From Tenacibaculum sp. Bg11-29 (GTDB lineage: Bacteria; Bacteroidota; Bacteroidia; Flavobacteriales; Flavobacteriaceae): a stretch of DNA of 64,000 nucleotides. Position numbers and translations under genes: made by a program. Below, one piece after another: positions 38,011 through 48,137 of this stretch. The notes below the pieces were generated by a model. That model was not told where the DNA came from, made no database searches, and saw nothing but the letters and a program-made list of their open reading frames with translations. The stretch covers positions 4,438,501 through 4,502,500 of the forward strand of contig NZ_PJBB01000003.1 in the NCBI RefSeq assembly GCF_002836595.1, given 5' to 3'. Positions within the stretch are counted from its first letter, which is position 1; the number at the start of each line of letters is the position of its first letter.

Positions 38011-38490
38011 ATGACGAAATTAACTGAAAGCCAATTAACAAATCTATTAAAGTTCAAAGACGTAAATGTTATATCAAGGTTTATGGATATGTATGATGTT
38101 CCTGAAGCTGAAGTAAAAGATATTTTATCAGAGACGCTAAAATTTTTATACATAAGTCAAATCCCTGGAATCTTCATACCTGATGATCTACTAATTATAG
38201 ATGAAATGTGGCATAACCTAATTTTATTTACACCTCTGTATCATAAATTTAGTACAGAATACATGAACACCCCTTACTTTCATCATCTTCCTGCTACAAA
38301 AACCGAAAAAGATCAAAAAAAACAAGAATTAAAAAATTCTCATGATTTATCACGAGAAAAATATTTAGAAAAACTAGAGTTTCTCCTATCAACAACCTAT
38401 GATTATTTAGGAGAAGAAACAGTAGAAAAATGGTTTGAAGTATATCCAAAAAAATACAGTAAAGAAAATATTAAAAAATTGAAAAAATAA
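38011..38490 (+). CDS. GRDP-like protein with a conserved WH...HH motif
   Basis: 159 aa. Residues about 68-95 read IDEMWHNLILFTPLYHKFS and YFHHLP, like the glycine-rich-domain-protein (GRDP) motif DExWHxxILxTxxYxxFC...HHxP. The C-terminal half is helical and charged. Function is unknown in this setting; the His could bind metal. It starts 28 bases after the terminator and 3 bases before the next gene. Confidence 0.7.
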   Translation: MTKLTESQLTNLLKFKDVNVISRFMDMYDVPEAEVKDILSETLKFLYISQIPGIFIPDDLLIIDEMWHNLILFTPLYHKFSTEYMNTPYFHHLPATKTEKDQKKQELKNSHDLSREKYLEKLEFLLSTTYDYLGEETVEKWFEVYPKKYSKENIKKLKK

Positions 38491-38493
38491 GTA

Positions 38494-39420
38494 ATGAGTA
38501 TCTTTCCAAAAAGAACCATACCAGGTAGCACTATCACTATACACTGGAATTTTAATACCTCTCATCTAAAAGACACACACTTATCACCTTTAGTTAAAAT
38601 AGGAGTTAAAGACCCTAAAGGGAATATTACCATGCTTTTTGATAACCATGTTATTGCTTTTCCTAATTCTACCGAAGACAAAGAAGATATAGAATCTATT
38701 AAAAAACCAAAATATTTAAATAAAAATATCCCCCTATTAGTAATCGCAGATTACCTTCAAGGCCCTTGCAAACGAGAAAAACTCGTAGAAATACTAACAA
38801 ATATACAATCTGGACGTCATTACTATTTTACCTATAACGTTCCTAAAAATGGTCCTTTAGGAAAATATACTCTTATTTCTGAAATTCACAATAACGGAAA
38901 TATAAAATACTCTAAAACGGCTCTTGATGATCATTTTTGGGTAGAAGAGGTTTCTCTTATCTCTACTACAGGAAAGGGAGCAGAAAAAACAGCTTTAATT
39001 CATAACCATTCAAAAGAACCGACCCCTGTAAAAATCGTAAGAACGGCTATTGATTTAAAGGGACTTATGAAAACCGAAATTGAAGCTTTTGAAATGAACC
39101 CCGAAGAAACAAAACCCATTTTAATACATCAAGGTAAAGTCTTTTTACTTTATAATGAAGAACGTGAAACACTTAATTTAACAGAAGAAACAAATAGTTT
39201 TTTAATTAGAAACCAAGAAATACTATCTATAAATAAAAAAAACGGATCGGATTGTTTACTAAAAAAAGATGATGATGAAGCTTTTTGGCTTTCACCTGAA
39301 GCTAAATACTTATGGGATAAATCTGATGGATTACTAAATAAAGATAGTCTATCTGAAAAAGAAAATGATGTATTGAAAGAAATGCAAGAACAAGGACTCA
39401 TTAAACAAATAAAATTATAA
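38494..39420 (+). CDS. 308-aa protein with beta-rich domains and a PqqD/RRE-like tail
   Basis: Residues 1-150 are beta-rich and Ig-like (STITIHWNFNTSHL, ISEIHNNGNIKYSKTAL); the middle is a second beta domain. The last 45 residues (FWLSPEAKYLWDKSDGLLNK then VLKEMQEQGLIKQI) follow the PqqD-like pattern of a hydrophobic-DG turn, helix and GLI end. PqqD-type domains bind precursor-peptide leaders in many RiPP pathways. The homology is suggested by pattern only. Confidence 0.6.
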   Translation: MSIFPKRTIPGSTITIHWNFNTSHLKDTHLSPLVKIGVKDPKGNITMLFDNHVIAFPNSTEDKEDIESIKKPKYLNKNIPLLVIADYLQGPCKREKLVEILTNIQSGRHYYFTYNVPKNGPLGKYTLISEIHNNGNIKYSKTALDDHFWVEEVSLISTTGKGAEKTALIHNHSKEPTPVKIVRTAIDLKGLMKTEIEAFEMNPEETKPILIHQGKVFLLYNEERETLNLTEETNSFLIRNQEILSINKKNGSDCLLKKDDDEAFWLSPEAKYLWDKSDGLLNKDSLSEKENDVLKEMQEQGLIKQIKL

Positions 39421-39467
39421 CAACAGAACCTCTATAATTTACAGAAGTTCTAAATATTAAAAATTTA

Positions 39468-41792
39468 ATGAAAGTTCTAAAACTACTACTCTGCCTATTA
39501 ATAAGTAATTACGCGTATTCTCAAAATAAGAGTATTACAGGAGTAATTACAGATCATAAACAAATACCTCTTGCAGGAGTTCATGTACAAATACTAAAAG
39601 CAAACAAAGGAACCATTACCAATAAAAACGGTGCTTTCAAATTAAATAAATTATCAGAAGATAATTACACACTAGAGGTTTCTCATATAGGTTTTGAAAC
39701 TAACTACACAACTGTAAATACATCTAAAGTAACTAAGGTAAAGATTAGCTTAACTCAAGAGCAAAATCAACTCAACGAAATAGCCATTACAAGTAAATCA
39801 AAAACTCAACAAAAAAGAGAAAGTACCGCTAATGTATCAATAGTAAAAATGAAAAAATTTCGAGAGAGGAATACAAATACTAGCGATATTGTTAAACAAA
39901 TTCCTGGAGTAAACATTAGGCAAACAGGTGGTTTTGGAAGTAATGCAAAAATTTACGTAAACGGAATGACTGGTAAATCTATACCTTTTTTTATAGATGG
40001 TATTCCACTATCTTATTTTGGATCAGGTTTAGGCTTAAACGCATTACCAGCAAGCTTAATAGATCAAATAGAAGTTTACAAAGGTGTTGTTCCTGTTAAT
40101 CTGGGTGCTGATGCCCTTGGTGGTGGAGTAAATATTCTTACTCGAAAATCATATTCCGATTACTTCGATGCCTCTTACTCAGCTGGCTCATTTAATAGTC
40201 ATAAAGTAAATGTTAATGGTCAATTCATAAACACCAATAAAAACTGGATGTTTGGAGTACACTCATTTTATAACCATTCTGATAACGACTATAAAGTAGA
40301 TGTTGAAATTCCTGATGAATTTGGAAATCCAAAACCTGTAACTGTTAAGCGTTTTCATGATAAGTTCTCAAATTACCTATTAAATTTTTATACAGGAGTT
40401 TATGATAAAACTTATGCTGATCGCTTCGTATTTAACATACGTTATTCGGGACTAGAAGATGATGTTCAACATAATGCAATTATGGCGCAACCCTACGGAA
40501 AAGTTACTTATGACGAAGCTACTTTAGGAGCATCTTTAGAGTATGAAAAAAAGGATATTCTAAATAATACCGATATCAAATGGTATACAGCTTATAACAA
40601 TACTAAAAGTAATTTTATAGATACCTCTTTAAACATATATACCTGGGATGGTAAAGTTTTTGGTCAACGAACAGATGGTGGCGAAATCTCTACTTCGCGA
40701 AATAATTTAAAACTCACTTCACAAAACTTACTAAACAGAGTTAATGTAAAATATAGCCCTTGGTTAAAAGGTAATTTCACCTTAAATATGTTTTCAGCTT
40801 TGTCTAAGAGAATAGGTAAAGACCCAATTGCTGCCGAATTTTATGGAGAAGACTTTTTTGCGAACCCTACCCGTCTTTTAAAAAATGCTACTGGTTTGGC
40901 ATATGAACATAATTTTTCAAGAAATTTAACAACCTATACAGGTATCAAACATTTTTGGATGAATGCCAACGGCTATGCAATTCAAAACCTAAAATACATT
41001 CCAAACAAACAAAAAGCAACAAATTTCGGGTTTCTACAATCCATCAGATATCGTTTTTCTAAAAAATTTCTGATAAAATCTTCTTACGAATATGCTACTA
41101 GACTTCCAGATGAAATAGAGCTTTTTGGTAATTTCACATTAGTAAAACCGAACCCTTTTTTAAAACCAGAGCAAAGTCATAATCTAAACTTAGGTTTTCA
41201 GTTAAACTCAAAAAAAATTAATTGGGATACCAATCTTTTTTATCGCAATACAGATAATGTTATTTGGCTACGTACATCAAAATTTTACGCCCAATATCAA
41301 AACTTACTAAAATCACGTACTCTTGGTGTAGATACAGAAGTACGCTATCGCCCATTCAAAACACTTGATATAAAAGTAAATGCGACTTATCAAGATTTAA
41401 GAAACCGTTCTCCTAAAAGTATTACAGGAGCTGTAAACAATCGTTATTTTAACGCAAGGCTTCCTAATATTCCTTATTTATTTGGAAATGGAGAGATTCG
41501 ATATCATAGAAAAAAATTTCTAAGTACAAAAAATAATATTTCAGTTTGGTGGTCTGCCAATTATGTTAATGAATTTTATCTTTATTGGGCAGTAGACGGA
41601 AACAAAGATTTCAAAAATACAATCCCTTCTCAATTTACGCAGAATATAGGGGTAACTATTTCACACCCTTCTAATCATTGGGCGATTTCCTCAGAAATCA
41701 CCAATATTTTCGACAAAAAAGTATTCGACAATTTTAGTGCACAACGTCCAGGAAGGGCATTTAGCATAACACTCAGAACCTTTATTAAATAA
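39468..41792 (+). CDS. TonB-dependent outer-membrane receptor
   Basis: 774 aa with a signal peptide (MKVLKLLLCLLISNYAYSQ), a CarboxypepD_reg-like domain (ITGVITDHKQIPLAGVHVQI, about residues 23-105), a plug (RESTANVSIVKMK to NILTRKSY, about 110-230) and a beta-barrel to the C-terminus. It takes up a ligand through the outer membrane. Sited with metal-related genes, so a metal chelate or the peptide's metal complex is a reasonable ligand guess. Confidence 0.92.
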   Translation: MKVLKLLLCLLISNYAYSQNKSITGVITDHKQIPLAGVHVQILKANKGTITNKNGAFKLNKLSEDNYTLEVSHIGFETNYTTVNTSKVTKVKISLTQEQNQLNEIAITSKSKTQQKRESTANVSIVKMKKFRERNTNTSDIVKQIPGVNIRQTGGFGSNAKIYVNGMTGKSIPFFIDGIPLSYFGSGLGLNALPASLIDQIEVYKGVVPVNLGADALGGGVNILTRKSYSDYFDASYSAGSFNSHKVNVNGQFINTNKNWMFGVHSFYNHSDNDYKVDVEIPDEFGNPKPVTVKRFHDKFSNYLLNFYTGVYDKTYADRFVFNIRYSGLEDDVQHNAIMAQPYGKVTYDEATLGASLEYEKKDILNNTDIKWYTAYNNTKSNFIDTSLNIYTWDGKVFGQRTDGGEISTSRNNLKLTSQNLLNRVNVKYSPWLKGNFTLNMFSALSKRIGKDPIAAEFYGEDFFANPTRLLKNATGLAYEHNFSRNLTTYTGIKHFWMNANGYAIQNLKYIPNKQKATNFGFLQSIRYRFSKKFLIKSSYEYATRLPDEIELFGNFTLVKPNPFLKPEQSHNLNLGFQLNSKKINWDTNLFYRNTDNVIWLRTSKFYAQYQNLLKSRTLGVDTEVRYRPFKTLDIKVNATYQDLRNRSPKSITGAVNNRYFNARLPNIPYLFGNGEIRYHRKKFLSTKNNISVWWSANYVNEFYLYWAVDGNKDFKNTIPSQFTQNIGVTISHPSNHWAISSEITNIFDKKVFDNFSAQRPGRAFSITLRTFIK

Positions 41793-41839
41793 ATTAACCC
41801 TTAAACTCGAAAAAACGAGAGATTAAACACAGTAGAAAA

Positions 41840-43054
41840 ATGAAAAAACAATTTTTTAAGAAAATCACAACACTATTATTTTACGTCGCATTAACTATAA
41901 CAATGATAGGATGCAGCGATGATACCCCTTCTAAAAAAGATGACCCGAATCCAATTACCTTAAACTTTGGTATTACTACCGTAAGTGGTGCATGGCCTAA
42001 TCAAACCTCTTACATACAAGGTGCTGAAGACTTAACTTTTTCTACCTTAGGAAATGAGAAAGCTTTAGAGTTAAATGGAAATGCAGGTACGGTTTCTTAC
42101 AACAAAGCATTGTACGCATCACCTTTTGGTGCTCCTGCTACATTAGTTAAATACTCATTTAATGATAATGGAGACACTGTTGAAGAGGAACGAATTGTTG
42201 TTCCTGGAGCAAATACTTTTTCTACAGTTTATTTTGAAAACGAAAGCGTTGCCTATGCTTCTGTTGCTGGTGGTATTTCAAAGCTTATCATTTTTAACCC
42301 TACTACAATGCGTATTACAGGAGAAGTTGCATTAACATCAATTACCAAGAGGTTTCCTGAAGCTACTCGTACCTATTATTTAGATATGATTGCACGAGAT
42401 AGTAAATTATTTATGGGCTTGCATTACGAAAACAATTTCGCACCTTTAAACGATTCTGCTTATGTTGCCGTAATTGATTTAAACCAAAAAGTGGTAGAAA
42501 AAATTATATCTGACAAGAGAACAGGGATGGTTTTTGGAGGACAAGCAGCTAATGCAGGAATGATTAAAACTACTAATGGCGACATCTATGTACAAGGTTT
42601 AGGAACTAAATTAAGTGGAGGTAACAGCCCTAGTGGACTCTTAAAAATAAGTAATGGACAAACTTCTTTTGATCCAGACTATTTTATGGATATGCAAAAC
42701 GCTACAGGAAACGTGTGCTACGGAATCTACCAAATGCCCAATGGAAGAAGCTTTACCGCAAAGGTTGAAGACGCAACTGATTTTTATGAATTTAAAACCA
42801 ACCAGCCACAGTTTAAATATTTTGAGTTAGACCTTCAAAATAAATCAAGTTTAGGAGCTGTACCTGGGCTTCCAACAACCTATGGTTCTCGAAGAATGAT
42901 AATACTTCCTTATAAGGATAATAAATTACTATTTACAACAGCTACGAATGATGAAAATGCCGTATTCAGCTTTGACACTACCTCAAACACATCTAGTAAA
43001 TTATTTACTTCTAACGGAGGCTTCATCACAGGATTAGAAGACTTAAACAACTAA
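41840..43054 (+). CDS. Lipoprotein, propeller-like, DUF4374-type
   Basis: 404 aa. Lipobox in YVALTITMIGCSDD. The mature part has repeating blade-like segments (PATLVKYSFNDNGDTVEEER, SVAYASVAGGISKLIIFNPT, AYVAVIDLNQKVVEKI, GLLKISNGQTSF, NAVFSFDTTSNTSSK) ending in a surface sequence. DUF4374-type lipoproteins go with TonB receptors. It starts 47 bases after the receptor. Confidence 0.75.
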   Translation: MKKQFFKKITTLLFYVALTITMIGCSDDTPSKKDDPNPITLNFGITTVSGAWPNQTSYIQGAEDLTFSTLGNEKALELNGNAGTVSYNKALYASPFGAPATLVKYSFNDNGDTVEEERIVVPGANTFSTVYFENESVAYASVAGGISKLIIFNPTTMRITGEVALTSITKRFPEATRTYYLDMIARDSKLFMGLHYENNFAPLNDSAYVAVIDLNQKVVEKIISDKRTGMVFGGQAANAGMIKTTNGDIYVQGLGTKLSGGNSPSGLLKISNGQTSFDPDYFMDMQNATGNVCYGIYQMPNGRSFTAKVEDATDFYEFKTNQPQFKYFELDLQNKSSLGAVPGLPTTYGSRRMIILPYKDNKLLFTTATNDENAVFSFDTTSNTSSKLFTSNGGFITGLEDLNN

Positions 43055-43063
43055 TAAAAAAAC

Positions 43064-43765
43064 ATGTTAAAAGCTGAAAATCTTACAAAAAAATATGGTG
43101 ATTTTACCGCACTAGATTCATTGAATTTAAAAATAAGAGCAGGCGATATTTTTTGCCTGCTCGGCGCAAATGGTGCAGGAAAATCTACCACTATAAACTT
43201 ATTTTTAAATTTTATAGCACCTTCTTCAGGAAATGCTTTTGTTAATGGTTTTGATGTAGAGAAACACCCCAAAAAAACAAAACAGTGGCTATCCTATATT
43301 CCCGAAAATCTTCAATTGTACCAAGATATGACAGGACTTGAAAATCTTCATTTTTTTTGTGGTCTTCAAGGTGGAAATCAAAAAAAGGATGAATTAGCCT
43401 TTTTACTTTCACAATCAGGACTACAAGAAGATTTCATATTAAAAAGAGTTAGTAGTTACTCTAAAGGAATGCGACAAAAAGTAGGTATTGCTTTAGCAAG
43501 AGCAAAAGGGGCTAAAATTTTACTTTTAGACGAACCTACATCTGGTTTAGATCCTAAGGCTAGTAATGAATTTTCTCAACTTTTACTTGAAATGAAAGAA
43601 CAAAAAGTTGCCACTTTAATGGCTACTCATGATCTTTTTCGTGCCAAAGACACAGGTACTCATATAGGAATTATGAAAGAAGGTGTTTTGGTTGATTTAA
43701 TGGAGTCTGATCAAGTTTCTTTTCAAGATTTAGAAAAAAAATACTTAAAACATATGCATACATAG
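43064..43765 (+). CDS. ABC transporter ATP-binding protein (ABC-2 export type)
   Basis: 233 aa. Walker A GANGAGKST, Q-loop, signature YSKGMRQKVGIALA, Walker B ILLLDEPTSGLD and H-loop ATHD are all present. NosF/CcmA-like. It is 9 bases after the lipoprotein and drives the two permeases that follow. Confidence 0.93.
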   Translation: MLKAENLTKKYGDFTALDSLNLKIRAGDIFCLLGANGAGKSTTINLFLNFIAPSSGNAFVNGFDVEKHPKKTKQWLSYIPENLQLYQDMTGLENLHFFCGLQGGNQKKDELAFLLSQSGLQEDFILKRVSSYSKGMRQKVGIALARAKGAKILLLDEPTSGLDPKASNEFSQLLLEMKEQKVATLMATHDLFRAKDTGTHIGIMKEGVLVDLMESDQVSFQDLEKKYLKHMHT

Positions 43766-43852
43766 TCTAAAACACGCTAAAAAACATGGAGACTAACCAA
43801 CATATTTATATAGAGAATTACATCTTACCAATAAAAAATAAAATTTAAATAA

Positions 43853-45283
43853 ATGAAGAGTCAAATCTTTTTAATTGCTAAAAAAGAACTTAAAGGTGTA
43901 ATCAGACAAAGTTCCTTAAAAATTTTGTTTACCATAATTATAATTCTATTGGGGTTTGCTGTATATGGAGGTCATATTGCCTATAAACATCAAATTACCA
44001 TGGTAGAAACTGCTCAAGAAGAGAGAAGGGCTGAATGGTTAGATCAAGGAAATAAACATCCTCATATTGCCGCACACTATGGAACCTTTGTTTTTAAACA
44101 AAAAACACTTCTTAGTCTTTTCGATTTTGGTTTAGATACATACACAGGAACTTCTGTTTACTTAGAAGCTCACTATCCTCACGAATTCATGTTCAGACCT
44201 GTACAGGGATACGGAAATATGATTCGTTTTGGTGAATTAAGCGCTGCATTGGTACTTCAATTATTATTACCACTCCTTATTATATTTATAACTTTTCAAA
44301 CTTTCACCAAAGAAAGGGAAACAGGAACTTTTAAGCTATTGGTTAGTCAAGGTGTTTCAATAAGAACTATTTATTTAGGTAAGGTTTTGGCTTACTTTAT
44401 AATTATTTCAATAATAATAGTCCCGTTTTTTACAGCACTTTATTTCGTAGGAATAAATGAAACAACTAATTCAGTGATAAGAGATATGGAACTTCGCATC
44501 GTACTCCTATTTCTTGTTTATATTGGATATTTATGGACTTTTACAAATTTTTCTGTGTGGATATCTCTTAAATCTTCTAACTCAAGAAGCGCTCTTTTAA
44601 CACTCTTAATATTTTGGGTGGTAACCGGAATTATTATTCCTAAAACTTCGGCAAACTTAGGTGAAACACTACACCCATTACCTTCTATGAAAATATACAA
44701 AGAAGGTATACAACATGATATTGCAAATGGAATGGCAATAAATGAATCTAAAGAAAAAAGGTTAGTCAAACTAAAAGAAAATTATTTACAAAAATATAAT
44801 GTTGATTCCATTCATAAACTCCCCTTAAATTTTAGTGGAATAGAAATGCAAGAAGGTGAAGAGTACGCTAATAAAGTATACGATTTTCATGAAAAAAAAC
44901 TACATAAAAAATTTGAGCTTCAAAATAAAACAGAAAGCTTAATGAGCTTTGTTGCCCCCTACATAGCTATTAGAAATCTTTCTATGGCTTTTACTGCTAC
45001 CGACTGGCACAGTTTCAATGATTTTCAAAGAAAAACAAAAACATACCGCAGGCATTTAATACGAACAATGAATAATGACATGGCAAAAAATTCACGCCAT
45101 GGAGAGTTTTATGAGTACAAAGCTGGAAAAAACTTATGGGAAACAATCTCAGATTTCAAGTATAAAACACTTTTTGTAACCAAAGTATTAAAATATTACA
45201 GGATAGAACTAGCTTCATTAACCTTTTGGTTTTTGGCAATGTTACTTCTAATACCCTCTTCTTTTAAAAGCAAAATGATATGA
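43853..45283 (+). CDS. ABC-2 permease with large periplasmic loop, DUF3526-like (first)
   Basis: 476 aa with a TM near residue 22-42, a long exported region holding HYPHEFMFRPVQGYGNM, then TM helices near 133-155, 180-205, 215-240, 250-270 and a last one near 455. This is the DUF3526-type ABC-2 permease layout. Its stop overlaps the start of the next gene (ATGA at 45280-45283). Confidence 0.85.
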   Translation: MKSQIFLIAKKELKGVIRQSSLKILFTIIIILLGFAVYGGHIAYKHQITMVETAQEERRAEWLDQGNKHPHIAAHYGTFVFKQKTLLSLFDFGLDTYTGTSVYLEAHYPHEFMFRPVQGYGNMIRFGELSAALVLQLLLPLLIIFITFQTFTKERETGTFKLLVSQGVSIRTIYLGKVLAYFIIISIIIVPFFTALYFVGINETTNSVIRDMELRIVLLFLVYIGYLWTFTNFSVWISLKSSNSRSALLTLLIFWVVTGIIIPKTSANLGETLHPLPSMKIYKEGIQHDIANGMAINESKEKRLVKLKENYLQKYNVDSIHKLPLNFSGIEMQEGEEYANKVYDFHEKKLHKKFELQNKTESLMSFVAPYIAIRNLSMAFTATDWHSFNDFQRKTKTYRRHLIRTMNNDMAKNSRHGEFYEYKAGKNLWETISDFKYKTLFVTKVLKYYRIELASLTFWFLAMLLLIPSSFKSKMI

Positions 45284-46722
45284 AGTTAATTTTACTATTA
45301 TGGCAACGTGAAGGTATTTCTATTATTAGAAATATCTTTCAAATGATTCTATTAATCTCCATTGTTTTTTTAGGAATCTATGCGATATATTATGGGTATT
45401 CTACAATAACGAAACAACAGAAAACAATTGAAAATGTTCAAACTATTGAAAAAAATGAATTTAAGAACTATATAAATAGTTTCAGTAACAAACGTACATC
45501 CGTCAAAGAAAAACAATTATTCAATATAGCTTCTGACCCAGCTTACGCATGGTATAGACATGAATATCATGCGGTTTTAAATCCTCATAGTTTAGCGCAT
45601 ATGTCATTAGGCCAAAGAGATATAGAACCTTATTACCGTAAACTAACAGCTGCGAGCCTATATTATCAATTGTTTGAAAATGAATTAGCCAATCCTCTAA
45701 AACTATACATAGGAAATTTTGACCTTTCTTTTGTTCTTATTTATTTATTTCCCTTACTTATAATAGTCTTTACTTACGGATTATACGCTGAAGAAAAAGA
45801 AAACGGAATGCTTCCTCTATTAAGGTTACAAACCGTAGGATTAAGAAAAATATTATTGATTAGAATTTCTTTTTATTACCTCTTAATTGTAGGCTTAGGA
45901 ATCCTTTTATCTTCTATTGGTTTTTTTATAGCTCCTAAAACAGAAAATTTAACCATCTTTTTATGGATAGCTACCATTTTATGCTACTTCAGTTTTTGGT
46001 TTGCTTTAATGTTCTTTTTAGTTAGTCTTAAAAAAAACTCTTCTCTAACAGCAATCTCTGCTGCTGGTTTATGGCTTCTATTTCTAATTGTTTTACCAGC
46101 CATATTAAATGTATATGCAAACATTGCATACCCAATAGATAATATGTCGCTTGCTGATATTACCCGAAGAAAAAGCCTCGAAAACGAAGAAGATTTAGAC
46201 GAAGCTAAGGCTGTTATTGAGGAATATTTACACCATCGAGATGACTTAAAAGGTGCTAAGGCTTTAATTGATGTAAACACAATGTCCAAAGCTTATGCTG
46301 CCTTTACCGCACTCAACGACAACCACCATAAAAAGGAAGTCGTTGATTATTTTAACCAAATTGAACTACGTCAAAAATGGATTTCATTATTTCAATGGGC
46401 TAATCCTGCTGTAAATACACAAAGTATTTTGAATGAAATTACCGAAACGGATGCTGTAATTTTTCAAGCCTTTCATCAATCAATTACTAATTTTCACAAA
46501 GAGATTACTCATTTTTATTTCGATAAATTGTTTTTAAACAAACAAATAAAAAATAAAGACTACGAAAATCTTCCTAAATTCAATTTAACAGTAGACTACA
46601 TATCCAAAATCCAAAATATTAAAGGTGGTTTAATAGAAATTATAATCATCTCTTTTTTCCTTTTTGGTTTATCATTAGTTCTTTTCAATAAAACTATTTT
46701 CTTAAAGGCCCTTAAAAAATAG
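45280..46722 (+). CDS. ABC-2 permease, DUF3526-like (second)
   Basis: 480 aa with the same architecture as the previous gene: a TM near 18-40, loop with NPHSLAHMSLGQRDIEPYYR, TM helices near 143-275, and a final one near 450-475. Two DUF3526-like permeases plus one ATPase usually make one transporter. Confidence 0.85.
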   Translation: MKLILLLWQREGISIIRNIFQMILLISIVFLGIYAIYYGYSTITKQQKTIENVQTIEKNEFKNYINSFSNKRTSVKEKQLFNIASDPAYAWYRHEYHAVLNPHSLAHMSLGQRDIEPYYRKLTAASLYYQLFENELANPLKLYIGNFDLSFVLIYLFPLLIIVFTYGLYAEEKENGMLPLLRLQTVGLRKILLIRISFYYLLIVGLGILLSSIGFFIAPKTENLTIFLWIATILCYFSFWFALMFFLVSLKKNSSLTAISAAGLWLLFLIVLPAILNVYANIAYPIDNMSLADITRRKSLENEEDLDEAKAVIEEYLHHRDDLKGAKALIDVNTMSKAYAAFTALNDNHHKKEVVDYFNQIELRQKWISLFQWANPAVNTQSILNEITETDAVIFQAFHQSITNFHKEITHFYFDKLFLNKQIKNKDYENLPKFNLTVDYISKIQNIKGGLIEIIIISFFLFGLSLVLFNKTIFLKALKK

Positions 46723-46741
46723 CTTCTTAAAATATATTTCT

Positions 46742-48091
46742 ATGAAATTTACATTGCGAAAGCCTAAAAAAAAACACGATTTTATTAACGATAGTTTATG
46801 GAAACTAATGTTAAAACTATCTATCCCTGCTATTTTAGGGATGATGGTTGTATCTATTAATGGGCTCATTGATATATTTTACACTAGTTATTTTATAGGA
46901 ATCAAAGCCTTTACAGGGGTATCAATGTTGTTTCCTTTAATGCTAGTAGTTACAAGTGTTACTGTTTTTGTTGCTGCTGGCTCCGCATCGGTTCTTAGTA
47001 GAGCTATAGGTGCAAATAATATTGAAATTCAACAAAAAATAATCCCTAATATGATAGCACTATCCTTAATTGGAGCTGCTATAATCACAATCCCTGGCAT
47101 AATTTTTTCTCATGAAATAGTTTCACTATTAGGTATATCAGAAGAATTATTCACCTATGCTTTAAATTATTATACCGTATATATTCTTGGTGCATTTTTT
47201 AGTATCTACGGGCTTTCAGCCAATAGTTTAATACGCGCTGAAGGTAAAATAGGCCAAGCCATGCGTTTTACTTTAATCTCTGTAGTCCTAAACCTTCTAC
47301 TAACTCCTTTATTTATTGGAGTATTTGACATGGGAGTTGCTGGGGCTGCATGGAGCAGTATTCTAACAATGTTTTTATATAGCGCCTTAACATCTTTATA
47401 TTTCATTCAAGGAAAGGCAACATTTAGCACCACTAAGTTTCGTATAAAATTAGAACCTAAAATTCTTAAGAGTGTCTTAAGTATTGGCTTTTCAGCATTT
47501 TCAATGCAGCTCTCTAATATATTTAGACAGTTTATATTATTTAGATTAGTAGTAATATATGGTAACCTAGAGGCAATGGCTTTTTTTAATGCAGCTTTTA
47601 GAATGTTTTCCTTTTTAGCGATTCCTATTTTAGGACTTTATCAGTCAATGCAACCAATTATCGGAATTAATTATGGTGCCAAAAAAAAACACAGGTGTAT
47701 TAAAAGTGTCTCTATTTATAGGCTAGCAGGAATTACGCTTGGTATAGTACTGGTAATTCCTATGCTTATTTTTCCTGAAGTTATAATTAATATTATGCTA
47801 CCTAATAAAGAACTTAGTCAAACAGAAATATTAAATCTGCAAATGATTTTGTGCATTTTATTATTTATACCAATATCATCTAGTAGCATCGTACTTTTTC
47901 AAGGTATAGGTAAAGCTAAATTGGCTACCTTATTGCCAGTAGGTCGTCAGCTATTCCTTTTCGTTCCAATTATATTAATTTTCACCAAATACTACACTAT
48001 TCAAGGAGTGTATTATGGCCTTTTATTAGAAAGTGCACTTTATGCTTTAGTTTTATGGATTATATCTCGACGAACTCTTCAAAAACTATAA
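46742..48091 (+). CDS. MATE-family multidrug/metabolite exporter
   Basis: 449 aa, about 12 TM helices in two MatE halves (LSIPAILGMMVVSINGLIDI ... and LSIGFSAFSMQLSNIFRQFI ...). MATE proteins export organic compounds against a Na+ or H+ gradient. It is 19 bases after the second permease, so it is in the same operon and could export the finished product of the peptide pathway. Confidence 0.92.
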   Translation: MKFTLRKPKKKHDFINDSLWKLMLKLSIPAILGMMVVSINGLIDIFYTSYFIGIKAFTGVSMLFPLMLVVTSVTVFVAAGSASVLSRAIGANNIEIQQKIIPNMIALSLIGAAIITIPGIIFSHEIVSLLGISEELFTYALNYYTVYILGAFFSIYGLSANSLIRAEGKIGQAMRFTLISVVLNLLLTPLFIGVFDMGVAGAAWSSILTMFLYSALTSLYFIQGKATFSTTKFRIKLEPKILKSVLSIGFSAFSMQLSNIFRQFILFRLVVIYGNLEAMAFFNAAFRMFSFLAIPILGLYQSMQPIIGINYGAKKKHRCIKSVSIYRLAGITLGIVLVIPMLIFPEVIINIMLPNKELSQTEILNLQMILCILLFIPISSSSIVLFQGIGKAKLATLLPVGRQLFLFVPIILIFTKYYTIQGVYYGLLLESALYALVLWIISRRTLQKL

Positions 48092-48137
48092 CTATACATA
48101 ACGTCATAAGAAACAGAAAGTTTAATCATTAAGATAA

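Noticed and set aside
43786..43848. 20-codon frame between ABC ATPase and permease
   Set aside because: Too short and featureless; fits in the gap by chance.
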